64,000 bases of DNA from Lucifuga dentata. Its lineage: Eukaryota; Chordata; Actinopteri; Ophidiiformes; Bythitidae. Below the pieces are notes generated by a model, which was not told the DNA's origin, searched no databases, and saw only the letters and a program-made list of their open reading frames with translations. Made by a program: the position numbers and the translations under genes. The stretch lies in NCBI GenBank assembly GCA_014773175.1, contig VXCM01001348.1, positions 41,659-105,658 of the forward strand, in the 5' to 3' direction. Below, piece by piece: positions 37,131 to 49,454 of this stretch (within the stretch, counting starts at the first letter, position 1; each line of letters starts with the position of its first letter).

Positions 37131-38566
37131 CTTTCACTAAATTCCATTTGGCTGCATACGTGCAGAAAAAGTCTCGATTTAAAACACCTTTCCTCCACAA
37201 TCTAATAAGCACTCTTTGAGGTGGGAAAGATGAGGGGTGAAACAAAGCTTGAGTCTGCGAGGTCAAATCTTTGGGTTCATAGACCCCGAGGAGGTAAATT
37301 GATTGTTGAGTGTTCGGGGAGGGGTGGGAGGGAAGCATTTAACTGNCCCCGAGGAGGTAAATTGATTGTTGAGTGTTCGGGGAGGGGTGGGAGGGAAGCA
37401 TTTAACTGCTGACAGACAAATTCTGGCCCTGCAGGGGAGAGCAGCAGCACATTGCTTGACATCATTTCCACAGGCCTGTGTTCCACAATCCTCTTCTGTT
37501 CAATGGGGCAAGACCCTGTGCTTTTGTTACAATTAACCTATTAGGAGAAGCCTTTCATTCACAGGTGATTCCACACTCCCTTGCGCGCCTCAATAACACT
37601 ATTTTGATGTGAAGGACTGTGGCCTACAGACATTCGCTGGGTAAATTCTCTTGAAAAGCAGATGTTTCATCAAAAGCGATCGGTCAGTACTGGCGCTGTT
37701 TTTTTTTTTTCATCAGAACTTAACCACATTTTGGAAATAAACAACATTAACTGCACTTTGCATTTGTTCTTTGGCATAAATGTATTGTTTTTGCAGTGGA
37801 TGTGTAGTATATGGGCTGCAATAAAAACAAATGGTTCTTACCCTCGGTGTAAAACATAAAAGTATTTAAAAATTGACCCCTGGGGTCTGCTTTGTCCGTG
37901 GCTGGAGGCATTATTATACCCTGGTTGTCACAAAGTACCCCCTCAGGTCATTACTCCCGGGCAGCCACGGACCCTTTGGCAGACAGAAGCAAAGCTCCAT
38001 TATCTGGGACGCAGAGAGGGGCTGAGCGGAGCAAAGAGTAGCGGGGAGGAAGGGGGAGGCACTGGCCGTGGATCTGAGGAAAAGGAGATGCAGAGAGAGA
38101 GAGAGGGCGTCATTGTGATGTGACGTTTTCTGGGACCTCGCCCAGGCCTGAAGCCGCCCTTTTGGGACAGGTTCTACTGATATCTGGCATGTGCTGGCAG
38201 AGAAATACTTAAGCCAATCAAGAACATAATTGAATATTTTTTCATCTGCTTTTCATTTGATGCATATATTCTCTTTAGTTAGATTATTTCCTCCTCTCCT
38301 GTTCCAGCCCATTGGAGTGCAGATGAGAGCGGAATGCTGTTTTTTGTGTTTTAAATCAAAGCGAAAGTCCAGTGAGAAACATGTTAGCATCACCATTCTG
38401 TGACCAAAGAAATTAAATATGTGCTCAATGCATAATGAATCTATACCAACATATTAACTTTTCATAGGCAAAGTTATACTATATATCTATAAAAACTGCT
38501 GCCTGCTTGCATGTATATGCCATGGCTGTTTATTAGCTAACAACAGAGATTATAGACTGTGGTGAG
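37131..38566. other. non-coding interval, no gene seen
   Basis: Includes the scaffold duplication at 37284-37408 and a G+C-richer, non-repetitive patch at 37870-38180 that could also be regulatory. Short GA tract at 38093-38105. No coding frame is supported. Confidence 0.45.
37284..37408. repeat. artefactual 62-bp direct duplication around N 37346
   Basis: 37284-37345 equals 37347-37408 exactly. Confidence 0.93.
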
Positions 38567-39222
38567 TTAAAGGACCATACCACCCATTTTGCATGTTTGA
38601 GCCTAATATATTCAATTTTCATACATGTTACGTTACTGACAATCATTTCCCAAAGCATACTACTGGAACGGTGAGTTTAATAAAAATTTTCTCTACCTTC
38701 CAGACTGCCATTGGTTTCAGTTCATTCTGGTACACTATTAAAATCAACTTGTTGATACTTGAAACATTCTTGGGATAGGTAATCCATCATCACCAACAAG
38801 ATGTATATTCAGGTTTTTCCACAGTTTCATAATTTTAGCGTTTAAGCACAATACAAAACACAGAGTGAATGTATGTCTCCACCGGAGAATATAGTTCCCA
38901 GAAGAAGACCTGCATTTATCGAAAAACTTTAATGACCATGACTTCATAATTTTGTGTAACTATTAGCAAGAGAAACATGGATTTTTAAGGTGGGTGTATC
39001 ACTTGAATATTTGATTTTGAAAGGTTAAGAGATTTTGCAAAATATCAGCAAAGCTGAAATACGGTTTTATCCTTTGAGAAATGATTGACAGTAACGTAAC
39101 CTGTATGAAAATTGAATATATTAGGCTCAAACATGCAAAATGGGTGGTATGGTCCNCGTAACCTGTATGAAAATTGAATATATTAGGCTCAAACATGCAA
39201 AATGGGTGGTATGGTCCTTTAA
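38567..39222 (+). mobile_element. TTAA-flanked non-autonomous transposon (copy 6)
   Basis: TTAA at 38567-38570 and 39219-39222; near-identical inverted ends over about 85 bp (AGGACCATACCACCC ... ACGTTACTG). The 61-bp duplication around N 39156 lies wholly in the right inverted repeat; removing it gives about 594 bp. Plus orientation. No coding frame inside. Confidence 0.9.
39095..39217. repeat. artefactual 61-bp direct duplication around N 39156
   Basis: 39095-39155 equals 39157-39217. It would make the transposon appear to have a doubled right terminus; no other copy has this. Confidence 0.93.
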
Positions 39223-40433
39223 TAATGAAAAGACAGTATGTTTCATATTATAGGGTATAAATTATAGTGACCTATTATAAGTGTAAGTTGTTGAATTCTA
39301 CTCCAGTGGCCTGTTTACCCAAACAGAAATGCTGTCTCACAAAGAAAGCAACGATTTTCTATTTATTTCTAGAATCGGCAAATAACAAAGAACATTTTAC
39401 AGTACGCATTTTCTTCTTTTTTTTATAAACTAAGTAAAGTTTTATTTAATACACAAATAAGAATGTATGCAAATGTCTCAGAAGGAATTCTGAGAAATCT
39501 CACATGGGAGAAATGAGAAACGCGGTCGGTCGGTTTCAATTCTTTTTTTTTTTTTTNTTTTTTTTTTTTTTTGGTTTGGAGGACAGCAGAACCGCAGATC
39601 TCTTTCCCCTCTTCACATGTGAACGTCAGAGCGTCAATCAAACATGGCAGCTATTTACACTCGCTGGTGAGATAAAAGGTTCTGGGACTATCACTCAGGC
39701 CCCGTTCACCTCAAAGAACAGGAGCCAAGACAGACAAAGAAGGAAAAAGGCCTGTAAATTTTTATATTCTCGCTTGTCTCTGATGCTTTCCTGTGGCAGG
39801 CACAAAAAACTCACAGCAGCACTTACAGATGTGTGTATGTGTGTGTGTGTGCGTGCGTGTAGATGTACAGCACAAATTCAGACATGAACACACGCACACA
39901 TACACAATGTTGCTAATACTGCGGTGAATGGCTTTGATGTTCAAGGTGCTGTATCTGTTGTGCATGTCTGTCCTCTCAAATCATTCTGCAGCACTGGGAG
40001 TGAAACACGGAAACAAAAGCAAAAGAACATATTCAAAAGTGTCAAACAACACGTCTGCCGTTTGATATTAGCTGGATGCTAGTGACACGAGGCAACTTTA
40101 GTCAGGAAAGACGCAGGACAGGCTAATTGATAGCGAGCTGGAAGGATCCGGTTTGGTCAGTTCCTGCATCCCTGCATCAACCATCTTCTAAAACCAAATT
40201 GAATTGGAAAAAGTGTGAAATGATTATGAGTTAGCTTTTTTTTAAAAAAAAAAAAAAAAAAGAGGACAAAGACAAACCACACACAGAGCAATGTGGTCCT
40301 TCCACGTGAATACTGGTTTTCCTCTCAACCAAACATGACAGCAGCAAATGTCCCTCCTCATCTTGCAATATTCCTCACGTAAAGACTTCAGGGCCTTTTT
40401 CACACTTAAAGGAAGATTTTTTTTTTTTTGAAA
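39223..40433. other. non-coding interval, no gene seen
   Basis: T-run/N/T-run join at 39543-39572, GT/GCGT tract at 39831-39860, A-run at 40244-40261. Reading frames crossing these tracts are accidental. Confidence 0.5.
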
Positions 40434-40715
40434 TCAGTGGCTTGGCGGTAAGCTCTGTCCTGGGTTTGAATCTGACTGGGGTCACATGGAGCCGTTCTGT
40501 GCAGCCCATGCATGTTCTCTGTGTCTGCGTGGGTTTCATCCTAAGACGTGCAGGTTAAGTGAATTAGAAATGCTAAACTGCCTGTTAGGTGTGCAGGGGA
40601 GTACACTGTAAATAAGTTTGTGTGTGTATGTGTGTGTGATAGACTGGTGGCCTATCCAGGGTGGATCCTGACTCACCCAACGGCCACTGGGATAAGCTCC
40701 AGCTCCGTGATACAG
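40434..40715 (+). mobile_element. tRNA-derived SINE (V-SINE-like)
   Basis: Starts with a tRNA-like head in which GGGTTTGAATCTGAC at about 40463 is a B-box-type pol III motif, followed by the conserved fish SINE body: GCATGTTCTCTGTGTCTGCG and TGGGTTTCATCC near 40510-40542, CAGGTTAAGTGAATTAGAAA near 40550, then a GATAGACTGGTGGCCTATCC and GGATAAGCTCCAGCTC tail segment near 40638-40705. The A box is poorly preserved and no clean target duplication is visible. Confidence 0.75.
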
Positions 40716-41289
40716 TATATCGTACCACAGTATGGTATACTATGGCGTGATATTCTCTCTTGCTCTTCCTTTTCTTTGATTTGACTATATTTTTAGGTTT
40801 GTGATGTCTGCAAAGAAGAAATTAAACATAACTGCAGTGAAAATAACAACTGGCATGCCTGCAAGTTCTATGACACCAATTTTGATAAGAAAATTAAAAT
40901 ACAATATGTTTAATTCCAATTATGTCATGTCACTTGCATGTATATTTGCTTAGTTCTACCATACAAAGATGGTATTCCTATTTTTTTTTTTTTTTTTTTT
41001 TTAAAGTGCATCATCTGAATGTTTGTTAGTTAAAGTAAAACTGCAGTGCTGGCCTGTGATTGGAGAAACACTCCCCGCTTTGACTTTGGGTCAGTTTAAG
41101 CTAAACTATCTGCTATTTTCTCAGGAAGACGACACAAAGGCGTCTGTCTCGTGCCACGTGCCAAGACGAGCTTCAAACATGAAAAATACTGTGAAAAGTA
41201 GATGGGAAATAACTATGTGTGTTTCAAAAAAATAGTAATAGATAGTGAAATAAATCTGACAATTATTGGCCCACAAAAACTTCCCAAAT
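40716..41289. other. non-coding interval, no gene seen
   Basis: T-run at 40981-41002. One short plus-strand frame at 41023-41235 has no domain. Confidence 0.5.
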
Positions 41290-42200
41290 AAACAGGTTTA
41301 TGATAAGTCATATCATTTGGCAGTTGATCATCATGATCACTACTGGATTGTCCCAGGAGGTGGCATATTTATTAGTATGCAACAGATGGGACCATGTGTT
41401 TTCCTCGCTGAGGCTTCTGAAATTGGTCTTTTGGTAGCAGTATAAATATGATGAACTGTAGCCTATAACAGGCGCTGGCTCCCACGCAAGGACAAAACGT
41501 CCAAATGAGCAGCAAAAGTCACGCTGTACCTGCTTCACAACGGTGCCATCAATGATTGATCTACACCCCGCTGAGCCACTACAGGTAACAAAGTATGGAG
41601 CCTATAATTTAGTTGGGAAAACAATGCATGAGGCCGTCAAGTTGTGCATCCATTTCTGCACAAGCATTCCCCGGTGAAGATAGATCATTAGACTACCAGG
41701 CGCTTTGCAATATGGTCTAGTCAATGTCAGTGAAAAGATGGTACCATAAAGTGAGGTAGGGGGGTTGCAAACAGCAGGGAGAGAGCATGGAGATGTATTA
41801 ATGTCACATAGGCTTTAGCCTGCCTCCTTAAGCCCTGCAAAGAGTCACCCAAGCCAATTTCTATTATCATATTGATTGAAATAGTTCATCATAGTGTAAT
41901 TTTGGGTTTATTGCCACCGGGTTGGGAATAAGACCAAAGCATTATCCAACAAAAGCTATTGTTCCAGGGGACATTTGGCTGTTCCAGTTCATTGATGGAG
42001 TTGATTAAGTTTAAATGAAGCAGACACTGGATAAAAGTGGGGGTATTGACCAGCGAGCGGTGCGCTGCGCTTGAAAAAAAAGCCTGATACATGCGGAAAA
42101 GCAAGATTTGCTAAATGCTCTAATCTTCAATCAAATCTAACATCAATACAGACAAAGTTTGGTAATGAGAGATTCAATGAAGCATGCGGCCGAGAGAATT
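41290..42200. promoter_or_regulatory. candidate conserved non-coding cluster
   Basis: About 900 bp free of microsatellites and known elements. Features include CCAATTTCTATTATCATATT near 41854, GTGTAATTTTGGGTTTATTG near 41894 and GTTGATTAAGTTTAAATG near 42000. No frame has coding character. Candidate regulatory DNA by texture only. Confidence 0.33.
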
Positions 42201-43400
42201 AATCCCCGTCAACTAAACTGGGTTCAACTTTGAAGCTTGCTCCTCAGGATGGATAGTTATCTAAATGCTAAATAAGAAACGTATTGTACTTTTCACTGCA
42301 TACTAATCATTTGTTCATTTTGTCTCCATTATTTGTTCTCTCACACAGTCCAGTTGTTGATCTGGTGATTAGATCAACCTTGGGTAGTGGTCAGGAATGG
42401 CATAATGAGGCTGCCAAGTGGGATTTTAGCATGGAAGCCTGTAATGTTGAGGCCTTTAGGGATACTCACACTGTCTATTTTTACCATTCACAATGTGGAA
42501 AATTTAAAAAAAAAAATGAATAGCATTTAAACTGGAGTTGAATTGAAGCTGATTACTTCACACCATTTCATTAGTGCTCAAACCCCATCCTCCATTCTTA
42601 ATGTAGAGATCTCTGCATTGTGTTATTCATAATATATTATGAATCTACAATTACTCTGAGTCATAATTAAAATGTATTCTGGTGTACTCTCTCTCTCATA
42701 CCAGCCAATCAGAAAGCCATGTAGGTATATTTGCTCTTTGATTAGTTCACAGAGTGAACTAATGTTGACACCGAATCCATGTATGAGGAAACGAGTTCTA
42801 TGGATTATTGTTAAAAAAAAAAAAAAAAAAAAGAAAAAAAAACTGGCTTAAACATGGAAGGAGCTAATAGGAGTCAGAGCAGAATGGCTATACATTTCTA
42901 TAGATTCACTGTACAGAGAGAAATACAGCTGAGAAATATGTAACCTTCTGCTGGTCATATTCAGTATGAGGCTATGAAACTTTATACCAAGAAATCTATA
43001 ATAGTTATGCTAGTTGCAAATTGCTTTGAGATAACCTGCAGAAATCAAATTTCAACAGTTGTAGTAATACAGTTTTCATGAGTTTTTATTGAAAGCTAAG
43101 ATAGTTTTCAACTTAATATCAAAACCCAGCAATAACCAGTATTTCCGGGATTTAACCTGTACTCTGCAATAAACTATCACAGTGTCAAATTTGTGGGTAA
43201 AAAAGGACTGGCCTCGAATTATAAAGTTAAAAATATGGCGTATATTATATATGTGACTATAATTCACAAGAAAACAAAGGTATGAGTTTGTCTTATTACT
43301 GCTGTGAAATGCTTGTCAAAAAGTATTTATTTGTATTTGATCTTTGAATCCAGGTCAAAATAGCCTGACAGAAATGATCTGAATGCACAGCATAAGGAGA
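42201..43400. other. non-coding interval, no gene seen
   Basis: A-run at 42813-42841; the rest is AT-rich unique DNA. Confidence 0.5.

Positions 43401-43472
<72 letters not shown>
43401..43472. repeat. (AAT)n microsatellite
   Basis: 72 bp of AAT units with a single GAT interruption near 43433. Confidence 0.97.
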
Positions 43473-43682
43473 TTGGTTTTTTTGGCCTTTTAAAAGCAAA
43501 AGATTAGGTCATCATGTAAAGCAAAAACAACAACAACAACAACAAAAGTAATTTAATGTCTATCATCTCACACAAATCCATAAATGGTAATATTTTCTCT
43601 CTTTAATGCGTCATCTTCATGTACAATATCAGTCATAAAAGCTGCGTCAAGCACCGAGGTGTGTGAGTGAGTGAGTGACTGC

Positions 43683-43700
43683 GTGTGTGTGTGTGTGTGN

Positions 43701-43742
<42 letters not shown>
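43683..43742. repeat. (GT)n microsatellite with internal N
   Basis: GT run on both sides of the N at 43700; true length unknown. Confidence 0.95.
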
Positions 43743-43745
<3 letters not shown>

Positions 43746-44623
43746 TCCCATTCACTCAGGTGAAAGTCCCAGCACAAAGTAAATATAACTTTTTAGACTG
43801 AATTTTAGGGCTTATTTTCATTTCAGAAGCAACAAATGAAAAAAAAAAAAAAAAAAANAAAAAAAAAAAAAAAAAAGGAACCGTAAAACAGACAGTAGTT
43901 ACGTTATTTTAAGGTTTGCCTCTAAAATGGCATAAATAAATATTTTTAGGGGCCAACCGTTTTGAGTCCTAAGGGATCAGGGGTTGTTATCAGTCTGACT
44001 TTCTCATTATTTGCATTTACTTGCAGCAGAATGACTGTGAGTGTTTGTCAGCCGCGCTGAGTGGATTATTTCACCGCTTTCTTCATTGCTGAGATATGAG
44101 CTGTGGGACACGCAGCCTGAGCTCTGTTGTCAGAATCCCATCTAATCTGCATGTTTGTTTCTTAAACAGGGCATGTTCGCTTATCCTCCTTTTTTTTTTT
44201 TTTTTTTTTTTTTGCAGCAAATCGACAGGAGATGCAAACCGGGAAGAAGCGCAATAAAACAAACTCTGCTCTCAAAGGTGTTTGTGACTTTGTACCGGCG
44301 CGTTTTTGCCTGTTAGCTGCACATCCTCTCCTCTTTTCATCTGTCAGTTATTCCTCTCTGTGTTTTTTTGTCATTTGCTCTATATATTCATTTGTCGTCT
44401 GGTATTTTCACCGCCTGTACAGCCTGGATGTAATTAACTCTCTCAAATGCCAACAAAGGCGAAAAGCAACCTTTCTGCTCTGAAATCTGTTTGATTGCTG
44501 ATGCGATGTTGAGACAATCTGTGCCATCGTGCACACTTTTGCGCGTCCTGGTGCGATGATGCTGAGTACCCACGGCAGATTCATAATAGGGGGATGACAC
44601 ACACAAAAAAATCTGTCTTTACA

Positions 44624-44656
<33 letters not shown>

Positions 44657-45375
44657 TCTAAAAGGTTTGCGTCCATAATCAAACTCATGCTTGGATTACT
44701 GCGACATTCAGGCTGCAAATGGGAGAAATTCACCCAGGGTTCAGTCTGCAGGCCTGATGGCACCTGACAGATCATCCAGCATAAAGTCCTAAAAAAGAAC
44801 AAACTGAACATGAAAGGTTGAATTCAAATAGTTCAAGGTGGAGGGAAAAAAAAACAAACAAACAAACAAAAACACCCTTTGCATTCTGTTTAATCCGAGA
44901 TCGGCGATTTTATTTTATGGCATCAGCAAATAGTCTTTTATTTAGTTTTATCGTTGCTTTTTATTTCATTTGTTATTGTTATTTATCGAATTATATCCGC
45001 TGTGTGTAATCAAGTTGATATGCTTCCCCATAGTGTCTTTCAGAACGAACCGTGCACCGCCCCCTGCCGTCCAATGATGGAACTGTATACTGAGGTTCTG
45101 TAGGCCTGCTTGAGAAATACATGGCGGTGGTCAGTAAACAGTTTTTAATCCCATAGAGCCGCTTCCAAACCATCACAACCGTATGTGTTCAATCTTTCTG
45201 TTAATAACTGTGGAATTTAGAAGCGTATATTCAGACATGTATTTCATCTTTACCGTGAATAAAAGATGCAGCAACAGAAACATATGACAAAATAACTGAT
45301 ATAACAATAAATCAGAGTAGATGCAAAACGTTTTTATGATGGATCAGACTCTGACAGACTCTAACATGTATTGAA
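43743..45375. other. non-coding interval, homopolymer-rich
   Basis: A-run/N/A-run at 43840-43876, T-run at 44191-44213, A-run at 44629-44654. Open frames around 44230-44610 run antiparallel over the same bases and show no domain. CACCGCCCCCTGCCG near 45056 resembles a dispersed-repeat motif. No gene called. Confidence 0.45.
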
Positions 45376-45427
45376 ATATGTATATATATAGACATATATA
45401 TATATATATATATAGACATATATATTA
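45376..45427. repeat. (AT)n microsatellite, compound
   Basis: TATATATATAGACATATATA pattern repeated; compound AT/GACA tract. Confidence 0.92.
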
Positions 45428-45979
45428 TCTTCCGAAATGTTCCCTGACTCGTCATTTGTGGCTCATATTCTACATTTCTCCCCTCATCCAACTCAAATCT
45501 CTTCGGCTGCGTGGCTTGTCAAGCCTCCGGTTGATGGGAGAAAGGAGGTCAGCTTGAGCCCGGCGGGATGCAGGGCAGCTGCTCCCTGACCAGCTCCCCG
45601 TCACACCTACATCCATATCTACAGGCATTTTGTTGGCCAGTAATTAATAGGAAATAATGATGTTGCCAAAGGTGCTGAAGAATCTGAGGACAGATTGCGG
45701 GCTGCATTATTAATTCCCTTACTGTAAATGACACATTAATGCTAATAAACTATGTTTATAGGCTATTTATATATGATAGCCTAGTTGAACTAATGGAGGC
45801 AAAAGGTGGATAGATTTAATTAAATAAAACCTATAAAACATATGCTTTTGTTCATTAGGTTTTGTTTGTATTTGTATGCACTCTAAGATTAAATCCACCC
45901 ATGATTTATTTTAAAACGAGCGTAAATGAGGACATTGAATGCACCACTTTCATTTTCAGAAGCACACAGCAATCTCCTT

Positions 45980-46240
45980 TTTTTTTCTTTTCAGAAAATG
46001 ATCAGACTCAGGTGACTGTTGCACAAATAATCGCACCATGACGCACTTGTCTGCCCAATTAGCTGGAACAATTATTGTAAGTTTGACTTTAATTACATCT
46101 CAATTTGAAGCATGGCACGGATAATTCAGTAATTAAAAGCCTCTTTGCCTCGGTGCCTTTAGGGCAGCGCATGATTAGGACCTGTCAGCTGCTGGAGTGA
46201 ACGAAGCCAGCCATGCGTGTTGCGCAACATGACCCGCTGC
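45980..46240. promoter_or_regulatory. candidate conserved non-coding element
   Basis: CCCAATTAGCTGG near 46054, ACAATTATTGTAAG near 46069 (a palindromic ACAATTATTGT), GACTTTAATTACATC near 46085, and TTCAGTAATTAAAAGCC near 46125, then GCAGCGCATGATTAGGACC. No repeats or coding frame. Paired AATTA sites and a SOX-like ACAAT/ATTGT palindrome fit an enhancer. Inference. Confidence 0.38.
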
Positions 46241-46679
46241 TGTTAAACCTTGTCAACATATTAACCTGAATTCCCCAGTCATTAAAATTGCCCACAAAAG
46301 AAAATGTGCACAAATGAAATGTAGTGTATATAATTTAAAAAGTATTGTTATTTCATTGTGATCTTAAGCACATAAATTCCCAAAGCCTGGGTTTGACAAC
46401 AATACAAACCATGTAATAAAAACTGTGAAAAGGTATCTTTACGTTTATGCTTCTTACTGTTTGAATGTCTTTTGTGTTTAAATGCATGTTGATAATGCTA
46501 CAAGGAATCTCATCAAAATCATGTGATACGCGATCAGTCGAACGATCAACATAAAAAGTTTGGATAAAAGGCAAAGCACTGTTTGAGGTGTCAAAACGTT
46601 CATCTGAAACACATTTTATCCTTGTCAAAATATATTGATTTGTGTCCTTTCAAGAGACAGTTGATGTCTTCCTTAATTT

Positions 46680-46925
46680 CAGCCTGGCCATCTGGAGAGG
46701 CTGCTGAGGGGAAACTCCTGTTTCTTTAACAGTTAATCTCTCACAAATCTGATAAGCCAATTAATAACTACAAAGATGACCATTTATTTTAAAATTTAAG
46801 GTATTATTTGAAATACCCTTGCATGGTAATTTGCAGAAGAAATTCTCAGTGATGGATGTTTTTACTGATGGTGCACGTTTTGATTGCATATGATGGATTT
46901 TTCATAAATAATAATCTCATTTGCA
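46680..46925. promoter_or_regulatory. candidate conserved non-coding element
   Basis: AAGCCAATTAATAACTAC near 46754, CTTGCATGGTAATTTGCAG near 46819 and TCTCATTTGCATGCCC near 46915 (octamer-like). Non-repetitive until it meets the N at 46932 and a CA run. Confidence 0.3.
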
Positions 46926-46932
46926 TGCCCCN

Positions 46933-46962
<30 letters not shown>
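46933..46962. repeat. (CA)n microsatellite after N 46932
   Basis: CA run of about 15 units whose left edge is a scaffold N. Confidence 0.95.
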
Positions 46963-46963
<1 letters not shown>

Positions 46964-47990
46964 GCAGCACGTTACGCAGAGTTTGCAGAGGTTGGCAGGA
47001 TGTGCTGGGCAGCCGGAGACAAGGCAGACTGGGCCAAAGGTTTCATGAATTTTCCCCTCAGCTACAATCAGTGCACCTGAGTTTCCTTTGGTGTATCCAG
47101 AGGTGAATAATTTATGGGAGGATAAAAGCATTTTTTGGTAGAGAGCTAGACAGTCAGACAGTAGAAGGAGGCTGGCTGGGAATCCACCAGCCCTCCTTCA
47201 CAGTTCTCCCCCCCATCACCCCACCCCAACTGAGCTCGCCCCTTGCCGTGTGGTGGCCTCGCACTATACCTCCATGGACGGCTGCTTGAAGTGCAAATCT
47301 GTGTTCCAACTTGTTCCTGGTGCCTGTCAGCATGTTTTCCTCTTGTCAGCAGGGATGGAGTGTGGGCCTGTGTCACCCTTGTACCACGACTATAACAGGA
47401 TCATTGACAGGCCAGTGACACCGCCCAACCAGATAATGGAAAGCTATTGATTTTTCCTCTTCTTTTTTCACACAGGCTAGTCTGTGGAACTTCAGAATAA
47501 CCAGCCAAAGGACAGGTCATGATCAATGATCCTGATCTCTGGATCGCTGCTGCCACGGATAGCGAGCAGAAAAGAAAAAAAAAAATACAAGACTACCTGA
47601 CAAAAACGTCCTGCCGAATGCATGCTTTCTCCAGCTGCAACCTTTGTGTGTAAATGCTTATTTTCTTCATAAATACCCACTGCAATGAGATGATGTCACC
47701 TGGTTAGTAAGCAACTGTGGTAGCAATTAACAAAAAAGTCATTCCAAATTTTCTCCCACTTAAATTTGGTGAATCAAGCAGTCTTGAGTTCAATGTGTAG
47801 GTCTTTTCTTTCTGCTCTGTGTGTACAGGGGTTGACATTTGCAGATTTAATGGAGTAATCTCCAGAGAGGTGGCCCATTGATACCCACAACTAATGACAA
47901 GCATGCACTGGTGTGTACCAGTGGACCCCCATGGCAGATGGTGAGTGTGGGTCCCTACAACAACACATTTCTTTATGTCAGCCTTATCCC

Positions 47991-48030
<40 letters not shown>

Positions 48031-48109
48031 GCTAGTGGAATAATGAAAAGCCCAATTCCGGTCATGGCTAACTCAATCTCATTATAATCTCTCTCTTTTT
48101 TTATTCATT
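46963..48109. other. non-coding interval with a CT microsatellite
   Basis: CT run of about 17 units at 47994-48028. Other parts are single-copy; 47680-47870 includes GTAGCAATTAACAAAAAAG and AATTTGGTGAATCAAG and might be regulatory. No gene recognised. Confidence 0.45.
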
Positions 48110-48345
48110 CCGCCCCATGGGACGCTGTCTGCCAGCGATATGGCTTTCAACCTCCAGAGAGAACATCTTTTGAAACAACCAGGAGACCTAATGAAGTCAC
48201 AGAGTGGCACAATTATTTCCCAAAGAAGGAGCATTAATGTACTTCAAAATTCCCTCTGGAGGAGTGTGATGACAATTGGTTTGTACAGCTTTGATCGCTG
48301 CTTTAAATACTGCCCAAGATAAACTGCGAGGTTAGCCCCCTCTGC
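48110..48345. promoter_or_regulatory. candidate conserved non-coding element
   Basis: Non-repetitive 235-bp block with AGCGATATGGCTTTCAACC near 48134, CACAATTATTTCCC near 48208, GGAGCATTAATG near 48226, and TGACAATTGGTTTG near 48269. The frames through it are short and featureless. Candidate enhancer by texture. Confidence 0.33.
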
Positions 48346-49454
48346 CACTGGTAAGTAGAAGACCCAGAAGTGGCTATCAAGCGCTGGATACATCTAATGT
48401 TCAGCTTAAAATAGCATATAGTACTAAAATGACAACTTGGCTGTTTCTACTGCTATGATGGTAGAAAATGAAACTAAATTCCGGAAGAGATGTTTTTGCA
48501 GCCTGGTAAACAGGCAGGAAACAACATCAAGACATTGTATCATCACATAAGATATTTTATATATATTTTATATATATATATTAAACTGAATGGGAAACTT
48601 ACTGTTAAACGTTATGTCTAAGCACTGAAATCAAATTGCAATTACAGTTGTAAAGAAATTGTGTTACTGTAGGCAGCAATGCATTAACATTATATTTGTC
48701 TTCTGTAAGGTCTTCTGGTGAGGTAATCCATTTAAACATTAATATCTTTATTTTTATCTTATCAGTGCAAGAACAGAATATGCGCTGCACTTCACAGAGA
48801 TCACTTGCCAGTCTAACAGTGTCACAGTCCTGACAGTTTTCTTCATGATGATGATGATAATAAAGATGAAGAAGAGGAGGAGGAGGAGGAGGAAGAGGAG
48901 GATCTCCTCTATACAGGTTTTCCAACAGAAAGACCCACTCGTCACTGGGTGCCTGAAAAAGTAAACAAAAAGCAAACTTTAATATGAACTGAGGTCATTA
49001 TTGTGAGCAAAATGGCCACTATTGACATGAAAGATATGATTTATTTCAAAGCAGCGACTGAGTACCTGTAATTCTTTTTAACTGCCAAATCAAGTCTTGG
49101 CAGTTAAAATGAACTGGCTGTCAACTCCATGTAACACAAAGGTAGCACATGGCTGTCTACACTGTCATCTTTCCAACAGCAAGATAAGCATTCTTCCATT
49201 TGTTCTGGGGAAACCCTTGACCATTACTGATGCACTTTAACAGCATCCTATTTTATGGCTCATCATCTAAGGATTCCCAAAACAGCTTTTTTCAGAACAT
49301 TTTCAGAGCTTCCTGTCTCCAAAAACATTGAAACAAAGTTTTAATTTAACATTATTTTAATCAGTCAACCATATATTCAAATTCCAAGCAGCAACTTTCT
49401 TGCATGAGAAAAATCTCAAAACTTAATTTGGTGGCAGTTTAATAATTGTAGTAG
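48346..49454. other. non-coding interval, no gene seen
   Basis: Short AT tract at 48558-48583 and a GAT/GAA/GAG-rich trinucleotide tract at 48847-48901. The reading frames that run through it are low-complexity polyproline/polyleucine artefacts. Confidence 0.5.
48847..48901. repeat. GAT/GAG trinucleotide-rich tract
   Basis: GATGATGATGATAATAAAGA passes into GAAGAAGAGGAGGAGGAGGA; imperfect purine-rich triplets. Confidence 0.88.

Noticed and set aside
37117..37486. Opposed open frames around 37.1-37.5 kb
   Set aside because: Both cross the artefactual duplication at N 37346; no domain.
43401..43742. AAT and GT arrays as a possible CRISPR or satellite array
   Set aside because: Plain microsatellites without repeat-spacer structure; CRISPR is not expected in a vertebrate genome.
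48605..48975. Minus-strand frames with polyproline and polyleucine
   Set aside because: Translations of the GAT/GAG trinucleotide tract in two phases.
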